Notes: a model not told the origin generated them from the sequence alone. A stretch of DNA of 64,000 bases from Myxococcaceae bacterium (GCA_016793095.1 JAEUJQ010000005.1:1-64000), one strand, 5' to 3'. Positions 52,381-61,715 are shown, counted from the stretch's first letter. Program-made: numbers and translations.

Positions 52381-53958
52381 GTGGCGTACACTCGCCGCTC
52401 CTTGCGTGCCCTCGCCCCGATCGCCGTGTCGCTGCTGCTGGCCTGTCCTCCTCCGCCGCCGGCCTGCCGGGCCGACACCTGCGCCGGGTGCTGCAGCGCT
52501 GACGATCGCTGCGTCGACCCGACCCCCGCCGCCTGCGGCACGGCCGGCTCGATGTGCGTCGCCTGCGCGATGGGGCAGAGCTGTGTCATGGGGGCCTGCG
52601 AGGCTCCGGTGGACGCGGGCCCGCGGCAGCTGGAGATCACGGCGATCGAGCGCCTCGGCTGGGACGCGGACGGGGGCACCCGGCCAATCCTCGGGCCGAC
52701 GGTCACCACCGCGGGCATCTGGGTTCGCGGCCCGATGGGCGCGCTCGTGTTTCAGCCCGGCCTCGTCGGAGAGAACGGGACGATCATCGTCGCGCAGCCG
52801 CCGGCTGGTCGGGTGATGGCGCAGCTCGGCGCGGACCTCTTCCTGGTCACGGCCGAGCGAACGGTGCTCTTCGAGCGCTACGTCGGCGGGCGCCCCGGAG
52901 CGGTGACGGCCGACGCCTCGACGCCGGTCAGCTTCGCCGTGCAGGGCCTCGTGGCGGCCGACGCGGGCCATCGCGTGCGCGTGTTCTTCACCCAGGATCG
53001 GGAGGCCCTCGGCCTCGAGGCGCGCGCCATGCCGCCGCTCTCGACGGGCACCACCACCTTCTCGGCGACGGTGGACTGGGCGACGGTGGCGCCGGGACGG
53101 GTGGCGCTGCCCGAGGCCGCCGCCGGTGACGAGGGCTGGTTCCTGCACCTGCTCGAGCGCGATCTGGACGCCGGGCTCTCGGAGCGCCAGCTCGTGGCTG
53201 CTGGTCGTTTCCCCGCGGTGACGATGACGTCGGGTTCGCCCGCCACGCTCCAGCAGACACTGTCGCCTGCCCCCACCGACACCATCGCCCTCGATATCGA
53301 CACCAGTGGCCCTCGCAGCCTCGCGACGCAGTTCGGGAGCCGGCCCGCGACGGGCACCCAGTTCCTGCTCGCGCTGCTCGCCTTGCCCGGCTCCACGCCC
53401 GGAGCGCTCTCTCCCCTCACCACGCACGTGCTCCGCGTGCCCGAGGCGCAGCCGTTTCCGCCCTCGACGCAGGCAGGACGCCCGTTCCCCCCGGGCTGGC
53501 AGACGCTCGTCGACTTCCGCTACCAGACCTCCTACGGCCGGCGGGCGCCCGGAGGCGCCGCGTTCACGTTCTTCGGCGGGCTCCGCACGGTCGAGCCGCT
53601 CGACACGTTCCGCGCTCGCCGCTGGGCAGTCGGTCTCGGGCCCCCGCGGCTCGTCGAGGTGTCGGGCCGGCGGCTGGAGTTCGACACCAGCGCGATCGGA
53701 CAGACGCCGACCATCCGGTGGACGGCGCCGACGATCGGCACGCCGACCGCTTATCGCGCGACCTGGTACCCGTTGTCGGGGACGGCGCCGCGGGTCTTCT
53801 GGACGAGCGACACGAGCCTCGACATGCCGCCTGGCGTGCTCGATCAGAACGCAACCTGGGTGCTCGAGCTGGCCGCCGTCCGCACGGGAGACGGTCGTCC
53901 TGGCAACGCCGTCCCGCTCGCCGAGGCCACCTTCATCTCTGGGGTCCTCACGCCCTGA
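52381..53958 (+). CDS. Cys-rich lipoprotein with large beta-rich domain
   Basis: 525 residues. Signal and lipobox SLLLAC (Cys22), then PPPPPACRADTCAGCCSADDRCV and a second Cys cluster (CVACAMGQSCVMGACE), a short disulfide-rich head of the type seen in the 785-aa lipoprotein of this window. The remaining 440 residues are beta-strand rich with no recognised domain. GTG start at 52381. First of a run of exported proteins on the plus strand. Confidence 0.65.
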   Translation: MAYTRRSLRALAPIAVSLLLACPPPPPACRADTCAGCCSADDRCVDPTPAACGTAGSMCVACAMGQSCVMGACEAPVDAGPRQLEITAIERLGWDADGGTRPILGPTVTTAGIWVRGPMGALVFQPGLVGENGTIIVAQPPAGRVMAQLGADLFLVTAERTVLFERYVGGRPGAVTADASTPVSFAVQGLVAADAGHRVRVFFTQDREALGLEARAMPPLSTGTTTFSATVDWATVAPGRVALPEAAAGDEGWFLHLLERDLDAGLSERQLVAAGRFPAVTMTSGSPATLQQTLSPAPTDTIALDIDTSGPRSLATQFGSRPATGTQFLLALLALPGSTPGALSPLTTHVLRVPEAQPFPPSTQAGRPFPPGWQTLVDFRYQTSYGRRAPGGAAFTFFGGLRTVEPLDTFRARRWAVGLGPPRLVEVSGRRLEFDTSAIGQTPTIRWTAPTIGTPTAYRATWYPLSGTAPRVFWTSDTSLDMPPGVLDQNATWVLELAAVRTGDGRPGNAVPLAEATFISGVLTP

Positions 53959-54040
53959 CGCGAGTGTGTCGGCAGCGCGCCTCGAACGTGCGCCCGTGTG
54001 GGATTGCGGACATTCGTCGGCGAGAGGACAATTCGAAGCG

Positions 54041-54958
54041 ATGGTTCGAGGTCTTCTGCTGATGGCGATGGTGGTGGCCCAGCTCGCGAACGCGGGCGGC
54101 ACGAAACGGCTGGTGGTTCAACGGTCCACCACGGCGATGACGGCAGTCCGCGACTGCTACATCTGGGAAGACTCGGTCGGGAACAACGGGAACTCCAACA
54201 CGCTCTACACGGGGCGGGTGGGCGTCGGCTCGAAGAACACCTTCCTCTGGTTCGATCTCAGCGGGCTGCCTGAGGACGCGATCGTCAGGGAAGCGCGGCT
54301 GCTCCTCGAGAACACGGGCCACGGCGGCGCGCCCATCGAGATCCACTTCGCCAGCCGGGCGTGGATGGAGACCGAGCCCAACTGGACGGCGTGGAGCACG
54401 GCCTTCGAGCCGCGCGTCCTCAACACCTTCACCCCCGTCCTCGGGCGCAACTTCGTCGACGTCACGATCGCGGTGGAGAAGTGGTTCAGCGGCGAGCCCA
54501 ACAACGGGCTGGTGCTGCTCCAGACGCCCGGCAGCGCGGCAGCCACCTTCAACTCGAGCGAGATCTCCACGCAGTCGCTCCGGCCGGCGCTCGAGGTGCT
54601 CTACGACCGCAAGCAGCCGCTGGCCGTGTCCCCGGTGCCGACGCTCGGAGCGAGCTGCAACGCGCTCCTCACGTACCCGCTGCGAGCGCACGCCCCGAAC
54701 GCCACCTCCTGGTCCGCCGCCTCCGCGCCTGAGGGCTTCGCGATCGATCCAGCCTCGGGAGAGCTGACCTGGCGCCCGGTCAGCGCCCAGCGTGGCCTCC
54801 ACGAGATCACCGCCCAGGCCGAAACGGCAGACGAGCGGCTCGACGTTCCCCTCACCATCGAGGTGCGCTGCGTGGAGCCGTTCCGGGTGGGGTGCTCGGC
54901 CGCGCCGGGCGGGGTCCTCGGGGCGCTCGCGCTGATGCTCAGCCGTCGGCGTCGCTGA
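54041..54958 (+). CDS. DNRLRE-type exported protein with MYXO-CTERM-like tail
   Basis: 305 residues. Signal peptide (GLLLMAMVVAQLANA), a DNRLRE/CBM-like beta-sandwich (about 25-190; NTFLWFDLSGLPEDAIVREA, FVDVTIAVEKWFSG, NNGLVLLQT), then a putative-Ig/cadherin-like module (FAIDPASGELTWRPV, GLHEITAQA). The C-terminus CSAAPGGVLGALALMLSRRRR is a cysteine, a hydrophobic helix and an Arg cluster, the MYXO-CTERM sorting pattern processed at the Cys. This implies anchoring at the cell surface. Confidence 0.8.
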   Translation: MVRGLLLMAMVVAQLANAGGTKRLVVQRSTTAMTAVRDCYIWEDSVGNNGNSNTLYTGRVGVGSKNTFLWFDLSGLPEDAIVREARLLLENTGHGGAPIEIHFASRAWMETEPNWTAWSTAFEPRVLNTFTPVLGRNFVDVTIAVEKWFSGEPNNGLVLLQTPGSAAATFNSSEISTQSLRPALEVLYDRKQPLAVSPVPTLGASCNALLTYPLRAHAPNATSWSAASAPEGFAIDPASGELTWRPVSAQRGLHEITAQAETADERLDVPLTIEVRCVEPFRVGCSAAPGGVLGALALMLSRRRR

Positions 54959-55117
54959 CGTTCACTCCAGTTCTCACCCGGTTCCTGAACACTGAAGTGG
55001 AGCGCGCCTGCTCCTTCCCCGCTGCCCCCAGCAGTGGTCGGTCGGGCCTTCGCGCGCCCGGAAGCTGCCCGAATTGCTCCAGGCCCATGTGGCACTCCCC
55101 GTGAAGAGAGCCCGGGC

Positions 55118-55939
55118 ATGGGTCTCCTCGTCGCCACCACCACGCTCCTCCTCGCCGGAACGCCTGCACACGGCTTCCTCGGCAACTTCACCGTCGGCCT
55201 GCGCGCCAGCGATTCGTCGGCGCTCGCTTCCCAGCTCGAGTCGCTCGGCGACCGGGTCGATGGCGTCGGCCTCGAGCGCAGGGTGAGTGACGTGGGCGCT
55301 GGCGGGACGCGGCAGCACGAAGACGAGCTCCTCCTCGCGCTGCGCACCGCGTCCGAGGGGCAGCGCCGCTCCTTCCACGTCGCCTGGGACGTGCGCGGCG
55401 CCGAGGCCGAGCGCTGGGCCGCGCTGGTGCGATGGGACTGGGCGAACGTGATCGACGGCCAGCTCCGCCTCACGGCGTCGGGCTCGTACCTGCGGGAGCA
55501 GGGGCGGCCGGTGGTGGTGCTGCGCGGGCTGGGCGCGGTCGATGCGCCGGGCACCGTCGCCGAGACGATGGATCTGATCGACTGGCTCAAGGACCGGGGC
55601 TGCTACGTGGTGGCGCGGGTGCCGGCCGGCTGGCGGCAGGGGGCGACGCGGCCCCACTTCCTGTCGGCCTTCGCGCGCGTGGACGCGGTGCAGGTCGAGC
55701 CGACGTCCGGGCCCCGGTCCGAGGAGGTGCTGCGCGACGACTCGGCGCTCGCGGTGCAGCTCGGGCTCGGCCTTCAGCTCGCCTTCGACGCCGCGACCCT
55801 CGCCGAGGTGTCCGAACCCCGTGAGCTCGAGTCCGGAGCCCGGAGCGCCGGGCTGCCCGTGTCCTCCGCTCCGCTCCAGCCGGCCGAACCCACCGCGCCT
55901 CCCGCCGTCTTCGAGCCAGCCCTCGCGAGGGAGCCGTGA
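55118..55939 (+). CDS. GH71/GH99-like exported protein
   Basis: 273 residues with a signal peptide (LVATTTLLLAGTPAHG). The sequence VDGVGLERRV, RSFHVAWDVRGAEAE, LRLTASGSYLREQGRPVVVLRGLGAVD and DLIDWLKDRGCYVVARVPAGWRQG follows the order of the (beta/alpha) core in GH71/GH99-like proteins (endo-mannanase/glucanase relatives). There SxxYLxxxGKPVVxxWGxG is typical. It lacks roughly the first and last parts of a full-size domain, so it may be a minimal or inactive form. It ends just before the NHL-type lipoprotein gene. Confidence 0.55.
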   Translation: MGLLVATTTLLLAGTPAHGFLGNFTVGLRASDSSALASQLESLGDRVDGVGLERRVSDVGAGGTRQHEDELLLALRTASEGQRRSFHVAWDVRGAEAERWAALVRWDWANVIDGQLRLTASGSYLREQGRPVVVLRGLGAVDAPGTVAETMDLIDWLKDRGCYVVARVPAGWRQGATRPHFLSAFARVDAVQVEPTSGPRSEEVLRDDSALAVQLGLGLQLAFDAATLAEVSEPRELESGARSAGLPVSSAPLQPAEPTAPPAVFEPALAREP

Positions 55940-55995
55940 TGCGATCGGCCCGGGTTTCGGGGACCGGCGGGGTAGGCTCTGCGACGAGGTGGCTC

Positions 55996-57600
55996 ATGGT
56001 TCGTCTCGTCGTCGCCCTGTCGCTGCTGGTGCTCACCGGCTGTCCCTCGGACAAGTCGTCCTCGAAGGTGGTCCTGGCGGGCACCGACGCCGACGCCGGC
56101 GCCACCGGCCCCGGTGACTCGTTCGCGCGCACGTTCACCAGCCGGGAAGACTTCAGGTCCGGCACGTACAACGGGATCTCGGACGACAACGCGGGCGAGC
56201 TCACGATGGCGATCGGCCAGTCGCGGTTCGCGACCCCGTACATGTGGGTGCCCAACTCGTCCGAGAACTCCATCTCGGCCATCGACACGAAGACGTCGGC
56301 GGTGATCGGCACCTGGCCGCTCACCAGCGACACGGGTGAGCCCTGCTACAACCCGTCGCGCACCACCGTGGACTTCAACTTCGACTGCTGGGTCGGCTGC
56401 CGCGGCACCAACTCGTACCTCGAGAGCTACGGTGGGCAGCCGCTGAGCCAGGTGGACACCAAGGTGATGAAGGTGTCGCTGCGCGAGGGGCGGGTGATCA
56501 AGTCGATCAGGGTCGGCCACGCTCCGCGCGCGCTCGCCCTCGACGCGAAGAACCACCTCTGGGTGGGCAATTCGGTGGACGACACGGTGTGGGAGATCGA
56601 CGGAGACACCGGCCAGTGCTACCGCGGTGACGGCCCCGGCTGCGCGCAGCCCGCGATCCAGCTCGGCTGCGACTTCCCCTACGGCGCGGTGGTCGATCAG
56701 AAGCAGATGTTGTGGGTCGTCTGCCGGGGCTACGCGGGGCAGGACGGGCGCGTGGCGAAGGTGGACACCGCCACCGGCGCCGTGCTCGGCCGGTACGGGC
56801 CCTTCGGCACGGTCAGGCCCACGGTGTTCGGCGATCCGCGCGGCGGCTGCATTCAGCTCTATGGCATCACCGTCGATCAGCTCGGCGACATCTGGGTGGG
56901 CGGCTTCACCTGCAACGACGTGATCAAGCTCTCGGGGGCCACCGGCGAGCTGATGGGCGTGAAGAAGCTCGGCGGCACCACGACCCGCGGCGTCGCGGTC
57001 GATCTCGATGGCAACGTCTGGGCGGCCTCGAGCACGACCTCGACGGTGACGAAGATCGAGGGCGCCACCGGCAACCTGCTCAAGACGATCGACGTGCCGA
57101 ACGGGCCCATCGGGGTGGCGGTGGACGCCTACGGCCACATGTGGGCGGTGAGCCAATCGGCCAACTCGGTCACCAAGGTGAACGGCGTGGACAGCTCGAA
57201 GAAGGCCACCACGGTGGGCCAGGGGCCCTACTCGTACAGCGACATGCTGGGGCTCTCGCTGCGCATGGTGACGCTGGGCCGGCAGGCCGTCGCCACCTGG
57301 CGGGGCGTGGTGGACAGCAACGACGACGCCTCGAAGTTCAGCACCGTGAAGTGGTCGGTCGAGACGCCGACCAACACCAGCCTCGCAGTGCGGGTCCGCT
57401 GTGCGCCCACGAAGGCGGCCCTGGCCACCGCGGCGTTCGGCAGAGACCTGGCGTCGTCAGGCGCGGCGGTGGACAGCGGCGGCGGCAGTTGCTCCCGGGC
57501 CACGCCGCAGCGCTTCCTCGAGGCTGAGGCGCGCTTCACCTCGACCGGCACCAGCGCGAGCCCCGCCCTCAAGGACCTCACGGCCTACTGGGCGAAGTGA
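55996..57600 (+). CDS. Beta-propeller (NHL/Vgb-like) lipoprotein
   Basis: 534 residues. Lipobox LLVLTGC (Cys15 from ATG 55996, which has GAGG upstream; an earlier in-frame ATG at 55939 would bury the signal). A propeller of roughly 35-residue blades covers about 70-420: RALALDAKNHLWVGNSVDDTV, YGITVDQLGDIWVGGFTCNDV, RGVAVDLDGNVWAASSTTSTV, IGVAVDAYGHMWAVSQSANSV. This resembles virginiamycin-B-lyase-type or NHL propellers, usually binding modules. A C-terminal beta domain follows. Confidence 0.8.
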   Translation: MVRLVVALSLLVLTGCPSDKSSSKVVLAGTDADAGATGPGDSFARTFTSREDFRSGTYNGISDDNAGELTMAIGQSRFATPYMWVPNSSENSISAIDTKTSAVIGTWPLTSDTGEPCYNPSRTTVDFNFDCWVGCRGTNSYLESYGGQPLSQVDTKVMKVSLREGRVIKSIRVGHAPRALALDAKNHLWVGNSVDDTVWEIDGDTGQCYRGDGPGCAQPAIQLGCDFPYGAVVDQKQMLWVVCRGYAGQDGRVAKVDTATGAVLGRYGPFGTVRPTVFGDPRGGCIQLYGITVDQLGDIWVGGFTCNDVIKLSGATGELMGVKKLGGTTTRGVAVDLDGNVWAASSTTSTVTKIEGATGNLLKTIDVPNGPIGVAVDAYGHMWAVSQSANSVTKVNGVDSSKKATTVGQGPYSYSDMLGLSLRMVTLGRQAVATWRGVVDSNDDASKFSTVKWSVETPTNTSLAVRVRCAPTKAALATAAFGRDLASSGAAVDSGGGSCSRATPQRFLEAEARFTSTGTSASPALKDLTAYWAK

Positions 57601-57654
57601 CTCCGTGGAGCCGTCGTGCTCGCGTCCGCAGGGCTTTCTGAGCAGACTCGCACC

Positions 57655-59274
57655 GTGTCTCTGAGGCGCCTTCCCCTCACCGCGCTCGCTGCGCTGAGCC
57701 TGCTCACCTGCGTCGACGTCGAGCTCCGCAGCCTGCCCAGGCCGCGCGAGGTGATCGCCCTGGACGGCGAGTTCTGCACCGGCGAGCCCTACGACACCGC
57801 GCGCAACCTGCGCGTGCTCTTCGTCGTCGATTCGTCGAGCAGCATGCGCTGGAACGATCCGAACGATCTGCTGGTGACGTCCATCGAGCACCTCACCCGG
57901 CGCTACGCCTCGCAGCCGAACATCTCGTTCGCGATCATCCGCTGGGGCTCGTCGCGGGTGGTGAAGGAGAACGTCGACTTCGAGCCGGCCGGCTCCGACC
58001 CGCCGCTCTTCACGAACGACCCGGCGAAGCTGGCGGCGATCTTCGCGCGCATGCGCCAGCCCCCGACGGTCAACCCGCTCAAGTACCTCGACGGGACGAA
58101 CTACCTGATGGCGCTCTCGGCGGCCGGTGACTACCTCGTCACCGACGTCGCGAAGAACCCGACCGAGACGCTGACGTCCCGCTACATCCTCCAGTTCGTC
58201 ACTGACGGCATGCCCCAGTCGGCCACCGACGATCCGTCGATCACCCGGCGCAACATCCTCGCCGAGGTCGAGAACCTGGCGAACCGCTACGCCGCGCGGA
58301 CCGACGTCACCTCGATCGCGCAGGACGTGGTGGCGCCCCCTGAGTTCCTCGGGCTGCTGCCGGCGATGGCGCGCTCGGGCGGCGGCACCTACACCCAGCT
58401 CACCGGGCCGGGCGGCCTCGACGCCGTCTTCGACGCGACGATCAGCGGCGGCGCGAACCTGATCGACTACCAGCTCGGCACCGCCTTCGTCTGGAACCGG
58501 CAGGCGCGCGTGGTGGCGTTCCGCGGCGACGCAGGCGTCCACGTGGACAGCGACGGCGACGGGCTCATCGACGCGCAGGAGGTCGAGCTGGGCACGAACC
58601 CGCGGGCCGTGGACTCCGACGGCGACGGGCTGACCGACCTGTTCGAGGTGCGGGCGAAGGGTGGGTACGATCCCACCGCGAAGAACGTCTACCAGCTCGG
58701 CCCCGACGGCGGCTCCGACGTCGATGGCGACAGCCTCACCGCCTTCGAGGAGGAACAGCTCGGCACCCGGCCGGACTCGGTGGACACCGATCGCGACGGC
58801 GTGCCCGACGATCTCGAGCTCGCCGCGGGCTCCGACCCGGTGATCGCCGACGACACCGCCGACCCCGACGGCGATCGCGTCACGACCGTGAAGGAGATCT
58901 TCGAGCACACCGACTTCGCCACCGCCGAGGACCCCGAGCTGCGCCGGCAGGTGGCCTACCGGTGGGCCCCGCCGGAGCTGGTGCGCACCGACCGCGGCGT
59001 GCGCTGCTATTCCTTCCGGGTCGAGAACGTGGGGCTCGCGCACTCGACGGCCAGCGTCGATCTCCAGGGGCGCCGACGCCCCGAGCGCTTCAACGAGCTC
59101 GAGGTCGTGGTGCTGGGCCGGGCCGTCGTGGGGACGTCGCTCGGGGTCGCCGCCGAGCGCTCGTTCCCGGTGCGGCAGTTCCGCGCGAGGCGCTACGTCA
59201 TCACCGGCGCGGGAGGGAGCGCCAACCCGCCCACCTCGTCGCTGCGGCTGACCGCCGGGGAGTTCTGGCCTTGA
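57655..59274 (+). CDS. VWA-domain protein with thrombospondin type 3 calcium repeats
   Basis: 539 residues from GTG 57655. Lipobox-like LSLLTC. VWA domain at about 50-280 with MIDAS FVVDSSSSM (DxSxS), DGTNYLMALSAAG (Thr) and FVTDGMP (Asp). Then tandem DxDxDG repeats at about 300-410 (DSDGDGLIDAQEVELGTNP, DSDGDGLTDLFEVRA, DTDRDGVPDDLELAAG), TSP3-type calcium sites. A C-terminal beta domain follows. Probably a surface-attached metal-dependent adhesin. Its stop overlaps the next start as TTGA. Confidence 0.85.
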   Translation: MSLRRLPLTALAALSLLTCVDVELRSLPRPREVIALDGEFCTGEPYDTARNLRVLFVVDSSSSMRWNDPNDLLVTSIEHLTRRYASQPNISFAIIRWGSSRVVKENVDFEPAGSDPPLFTNDPAKLAAIFARMRQPPTVNPLKYLDGTNYLMALSAAGDYLVTDVAKNPTETLTSRYILQFVTDGMPQSATDDPSITRRNILAEVENLANRYAARTDVTSIAQDVVAPPEFLGLLPAMARSGGGTYTQLTGPGGLDAVFDATISGGANLIDYQLGTAFVWNRQARVVAFRGDAGVHVDSDGDGLIDAQEVELGTNPRAVDSDGDGLTDLFEVRAKGGYDPTAKNVYQLGPDGGSDVDGDSLTAFEEEQLGTRPDSVDTDRDGVPDDLELAAGSDPVIADDTADPDGDRVTTVKEIFEHTDFATAEDPELRRQVAYRWAPPELVRTDRGVRCYSFRVENVGLAHSTASVDLQGRRRPERFNELEVVVLGRAVVGTSLGVAAERSFPVRQFRARRYVITGAGGSANPPTSSLRLTAGEFWP

Positions 59275-59726
59275 GCCGCCCGCTGTTCGCCGCGCTGTCG
59301 TTCGCGCTGGTCGCCTGCGGCCCGCCGAGCCGCTTGAACGGGACGATTCGTGATCGCGCGAGCCTGCAGTTCACCGAGGTCCGCGCGCAGTTCCTCGTCG
59401 ATCAGCTCTCCATCAGGTACCTCGACACCCGGGGCGCGGTGCAGGAGCCGGTGCGCCTGACGATCCCCTCGGCGCTCGCGGTGGACGGCGCGACAGTGCC
59501 GCTGCCGGGCCGCGGCGTGCTCGTCGAGCACTTCGTCGTCAAAGAGAACGAGCAGGGCGTGCTCGCGCCAGAGCCGCCCTTCCCGCCGGTGCAGGAGGGC
59601 GAGCTGGTGCTCGACGAGGTGAACATCACCCAGGGCATGCTGATCGAGGGCGAGTTCCACCTCGTGTTCGCCGGCTCGCTGGACACGCTGAACGGTGACT
59701 TCGCGGCGCGGGTGACGCTGCCCTGA
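59271..59726 (+). CDS. Small lipoprotein coupled to the VWA gene
   Basis: 151 residues from TTG 59271, which overlaps the VWA stop (TTGA). Lipobox FALVAC (Cys16). The mature part is beta-rich with no Cys (LVDQLSIRYLDTRGAVQEPVRL, ELVLDEVNITQGMLIEGEFHLVFAG). No family is recognised. Coupled translation suggests a partnership with the VWA protein. Confidence 0.7.
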   Translation: MSRPLFAALSFALVACGPPSRLNGTIRDRASLQFTEVRAQFLVDQLSIRYLDTRGAVQEPVRLTIPSALAVDGATVPLPGRGVLVEHFVVKENEQGVLAPEPPFPPVQEGELVLDEVNITQGMLIEGEFHLVFAGSLDTLNGDFAARVTLP

Positions 59727-59919
59727 CGGTGACGTCGTGCTCGTGTGCGCTCTGAGCTGTGACGCCGCGCGGCTCGTGCCGTGACTGCCCGGCGCCTCGG
59801 GCGCTCGGCCGGACAGTGCTGGTGGGCGGCGGGCCGGGTCTGCCCGACGCATGTACCAGGGAGAGCTCGTGCTGTGGCTCGGCTGGTGCCGGCGGGGCGC
59901 GGTGCTGAGCTGACGGGCC

Positions 59920-60828
59920 TCAGAGCGCCGGGAGGAGGGCGAGGGTCGCGTGGCTGCCGGCGCCCTCGACCTCGGACAGCACCACGTGATCCGCGGTGGC
60001 CCGTTCCCTGAGCACCGCCAGCGCCGCCTGCGCCCGCTCGATGCGCCGCAGCTCCCGCGCCCCCAGCACCAGCCCGCCCTGCGCGCTCAGCACCTCTGAC
60101 ACGGCAGCCCGCTCCTCCTTCGAGAAGGGATCGTTCGGGACGCGGTTCACCACGATCGCCGAGACCGGCAGCCGGTGCTTCGTGAGGCCTTCCTGCAGCT
60201 CGAGCGCCTCGGTGACGGGCAGCAGCTCGGGCAAGGTGACGATCAGCGTTCCGGTGATGCGTGGGTCGGTGAGCACCGCGAGGCCCTCTTCGGCGACGCG
60301 GCGAATCGGCCCGGCGGGGATCACCCGGATCAGGAACTCGGGGATCTGCGCGAGCGCGAGCGCGTGGCCGGTCGCGGGGGAGTCGAGCAGCACGATCTCG
60401 TACGCATGCCCACCGGCCGGGTTCGGCAGCCGGAGCAGATCGAGCATGCGGTACATCACGCCCATGTCGCTGAACCCCGGCGCCGCCGAGAGGAACTTGC
60501 GGAGCGCCTGAGAGCGCATCGCGGTGTCGGCCAGCAGCTTGATCGGCAGGCTGGCCTGGAGGAACCGGTGGTGGCCGGCCGTGGGCGTCACCAGCACCGC
60601 CGACAGGTTGGGCGCGATCCGCTGGGGCTCCTCGGTCAGCCCTCTCACGCCGAGGGCGATCGCGAGCTGCGAGGGGGTCTCGGCCGTGGGCACGATCTCT
60701 GCCGCCAGGACCCGCCGCCTCGACTCCGCGTAGTGCCGGGCGAGCGCCGCGGTGAGCGTGGTCTTCCCGACCCCGCCCTTGCCGGTGACGATGATGAGGC
60801 GACGCTGAACGAGCCGGGCGAGCGACAT
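59920..60828 (-). CDS. ArsA/Get3-family ATPase with canonical signature lysine
   Basis: 302 residues. P-loop VTGKGGVGKTTLTAALA with both lysines near residue 15, VLAAEIVPTAETPSQLAIALGVRG (Asp of switch I replaced by Glu-Ile-Val-Pro) and YEIVLLDSPATGHALALAQIPEFLIRV. The C-terminal VSAIVVNRVPND is a family strand. It is the counterpart of the 50320-51435 protein. Start is ATG 60828, or TTG 60834 overlapping the CorA stop (TTGA). Coupling with CorA is of unclear meaning. Confidence 0.82.
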   Translation of the reverse strand: MSLARLVQRRLIIVTGKGGVGKTTLTAALARHYAESRRRVLAAEIVPTAETPSQLAIALGVRGLTEEPQRIAPNLSAVLVTPTAGHHRFLQASLPIKLLADTAMRSQALRKFLSAAPGFSDMGVMYRMLDLLRLPNPAGGHAYEIVLLDSPATGHALALAQIPEFLIRVIPAGPIRRVAEEGLAVLTDPRITGTLIVTLPELLPVTEALELQEGLTKHRLPVSAIVVNRVPNDPFSKEERAAVSEVLSAQGGLVLGARELRRIERAQAALAVLRERATADHVVLSEVEGAGSHATLALLPAL

Positions 60829-60830
60829 CG

Positions 60831-61715
60831 TCAAAGCCAGCGCCTGCGATAGAAGAACACCGCCAGCGCGGCCGAGAGCAGCGCCGACCCCGCGACCAGC
60901 ACGACGAAGGCGGCTGGGTGCTGCTGGAGCGGCAGGCCCACGTTCATGCCGTAGAAGCTCGCCACCACCGTGGGGATCGCCAACAGGATCGTCAGCGACG
61001 TCAGCACCTTCATCACCACGTTCAGGTTGTTCGAGATGATCGAGGCGAACGCGTCCATCATCTGGGAAAGGATGTCCTGCGAGATGCGGGTCACCTCGAT
61101 CGCCTGGCGGACCTCGACCGCGACGTCGTCGAGCAGCTCGTCATCGCCGGGGCCCACCGGGAAGTGCTGATCACGTCTCAGTCGCCCCAGCACCAGCTCG
61201 TTGCCCGACAGCCCGGTGGTGAAGTGCACCAGCGCCTTCTGGTGGCGCAGCAACTGGAGCACCTCGGCGTTTCGCAACGACTGCTGCAGTTGATCCTCGA
61301 GCTGGTCGACCTCGGTCTCGAGCTCGTGAAGGTGGGTGAGGAAGCGGGCCGCCGTTCGTTCGAGCAGGCGCAGCACGGCCTTGAGCGGCCGCTGGGCGTC
61401 GAGGCCCTCGGCTGGCGCGAAGTCGTGCACGTCGAGTTCGTCTCTGCTGATGGTGACGAGGCGGTCCCGGGTAGCGATGACTCCAAGGGGGGACGTTCGG
61501 AAGGGCAGCTCGCCGGGCGTGCCGCGCACCGGCACGCGGATGATCACGAGCGAGGCCGACGCGTCGCGGTCGAGGCGCGGCAGCTCGTTGGGGTCGAGGG
61601 CGTGCAGCAGGAACTCACGCGACAACCCCGTCGCGGCGAGGGCGTCGAGCTCGTTGGCGGCGGGGTTCGTGACGTGCAGCCAGCCCGTGGCCGGAGCGTC
61701 GCTCGCGGCCTTCAT
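60831..61715 (-). CDS. corA: CorA-like magnesium/divalent cation channel
   Basis: 294 residues. The N-terminal alpha/beta cytoplasmic domain (about 1-130) leads to a long coiled-coil helix (LHELETEVDQLEDQLQQSL, KALVHFTTGLSGNE). Two membrane helices end the protein, with the signature YGMN in ASFYGMNVGLPL between them and a basic tail (FYRRRWL). CorA forms a pentameric channel. The N-terminal domain is short, as in ZntB/Thermotoga-type relatives. ATG 61715 with GGGAG upstream is preferred. Confidence 0.9.
   Translation of the reverse strand: MKAASDAPATGWLHVTNPAANELDALAATGLSREFLLHALDPNELPRLDRDASASLVIIRVPVRGTPGELPFRTSPLGVIATRDRLVTISRDELDVHDFAPAEGLDAQRPLKAVLRLLERTAARFLTHLHELETEVDQLEDQLQQSLRNAEVLQLLRHQKALVHFTTGLSGNELVLGRLRRDQHFPVGPGDDELLDDVAVEVRQAIEVTRISQDILSQMMDAFASIISNNLNVVMKVLTSLTILLAIPTVVASFYGMNVGLPLQQHPAAFVVLVAGSALLSAALAVFFYRRRWL

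Noticed and set aside
59781-60011. Small plus-strand ORF after the lipoprotein gene
   Set aside because: Its second half is antisense to the ArsA-like gene, with no ribosome-binding site or codon bias.
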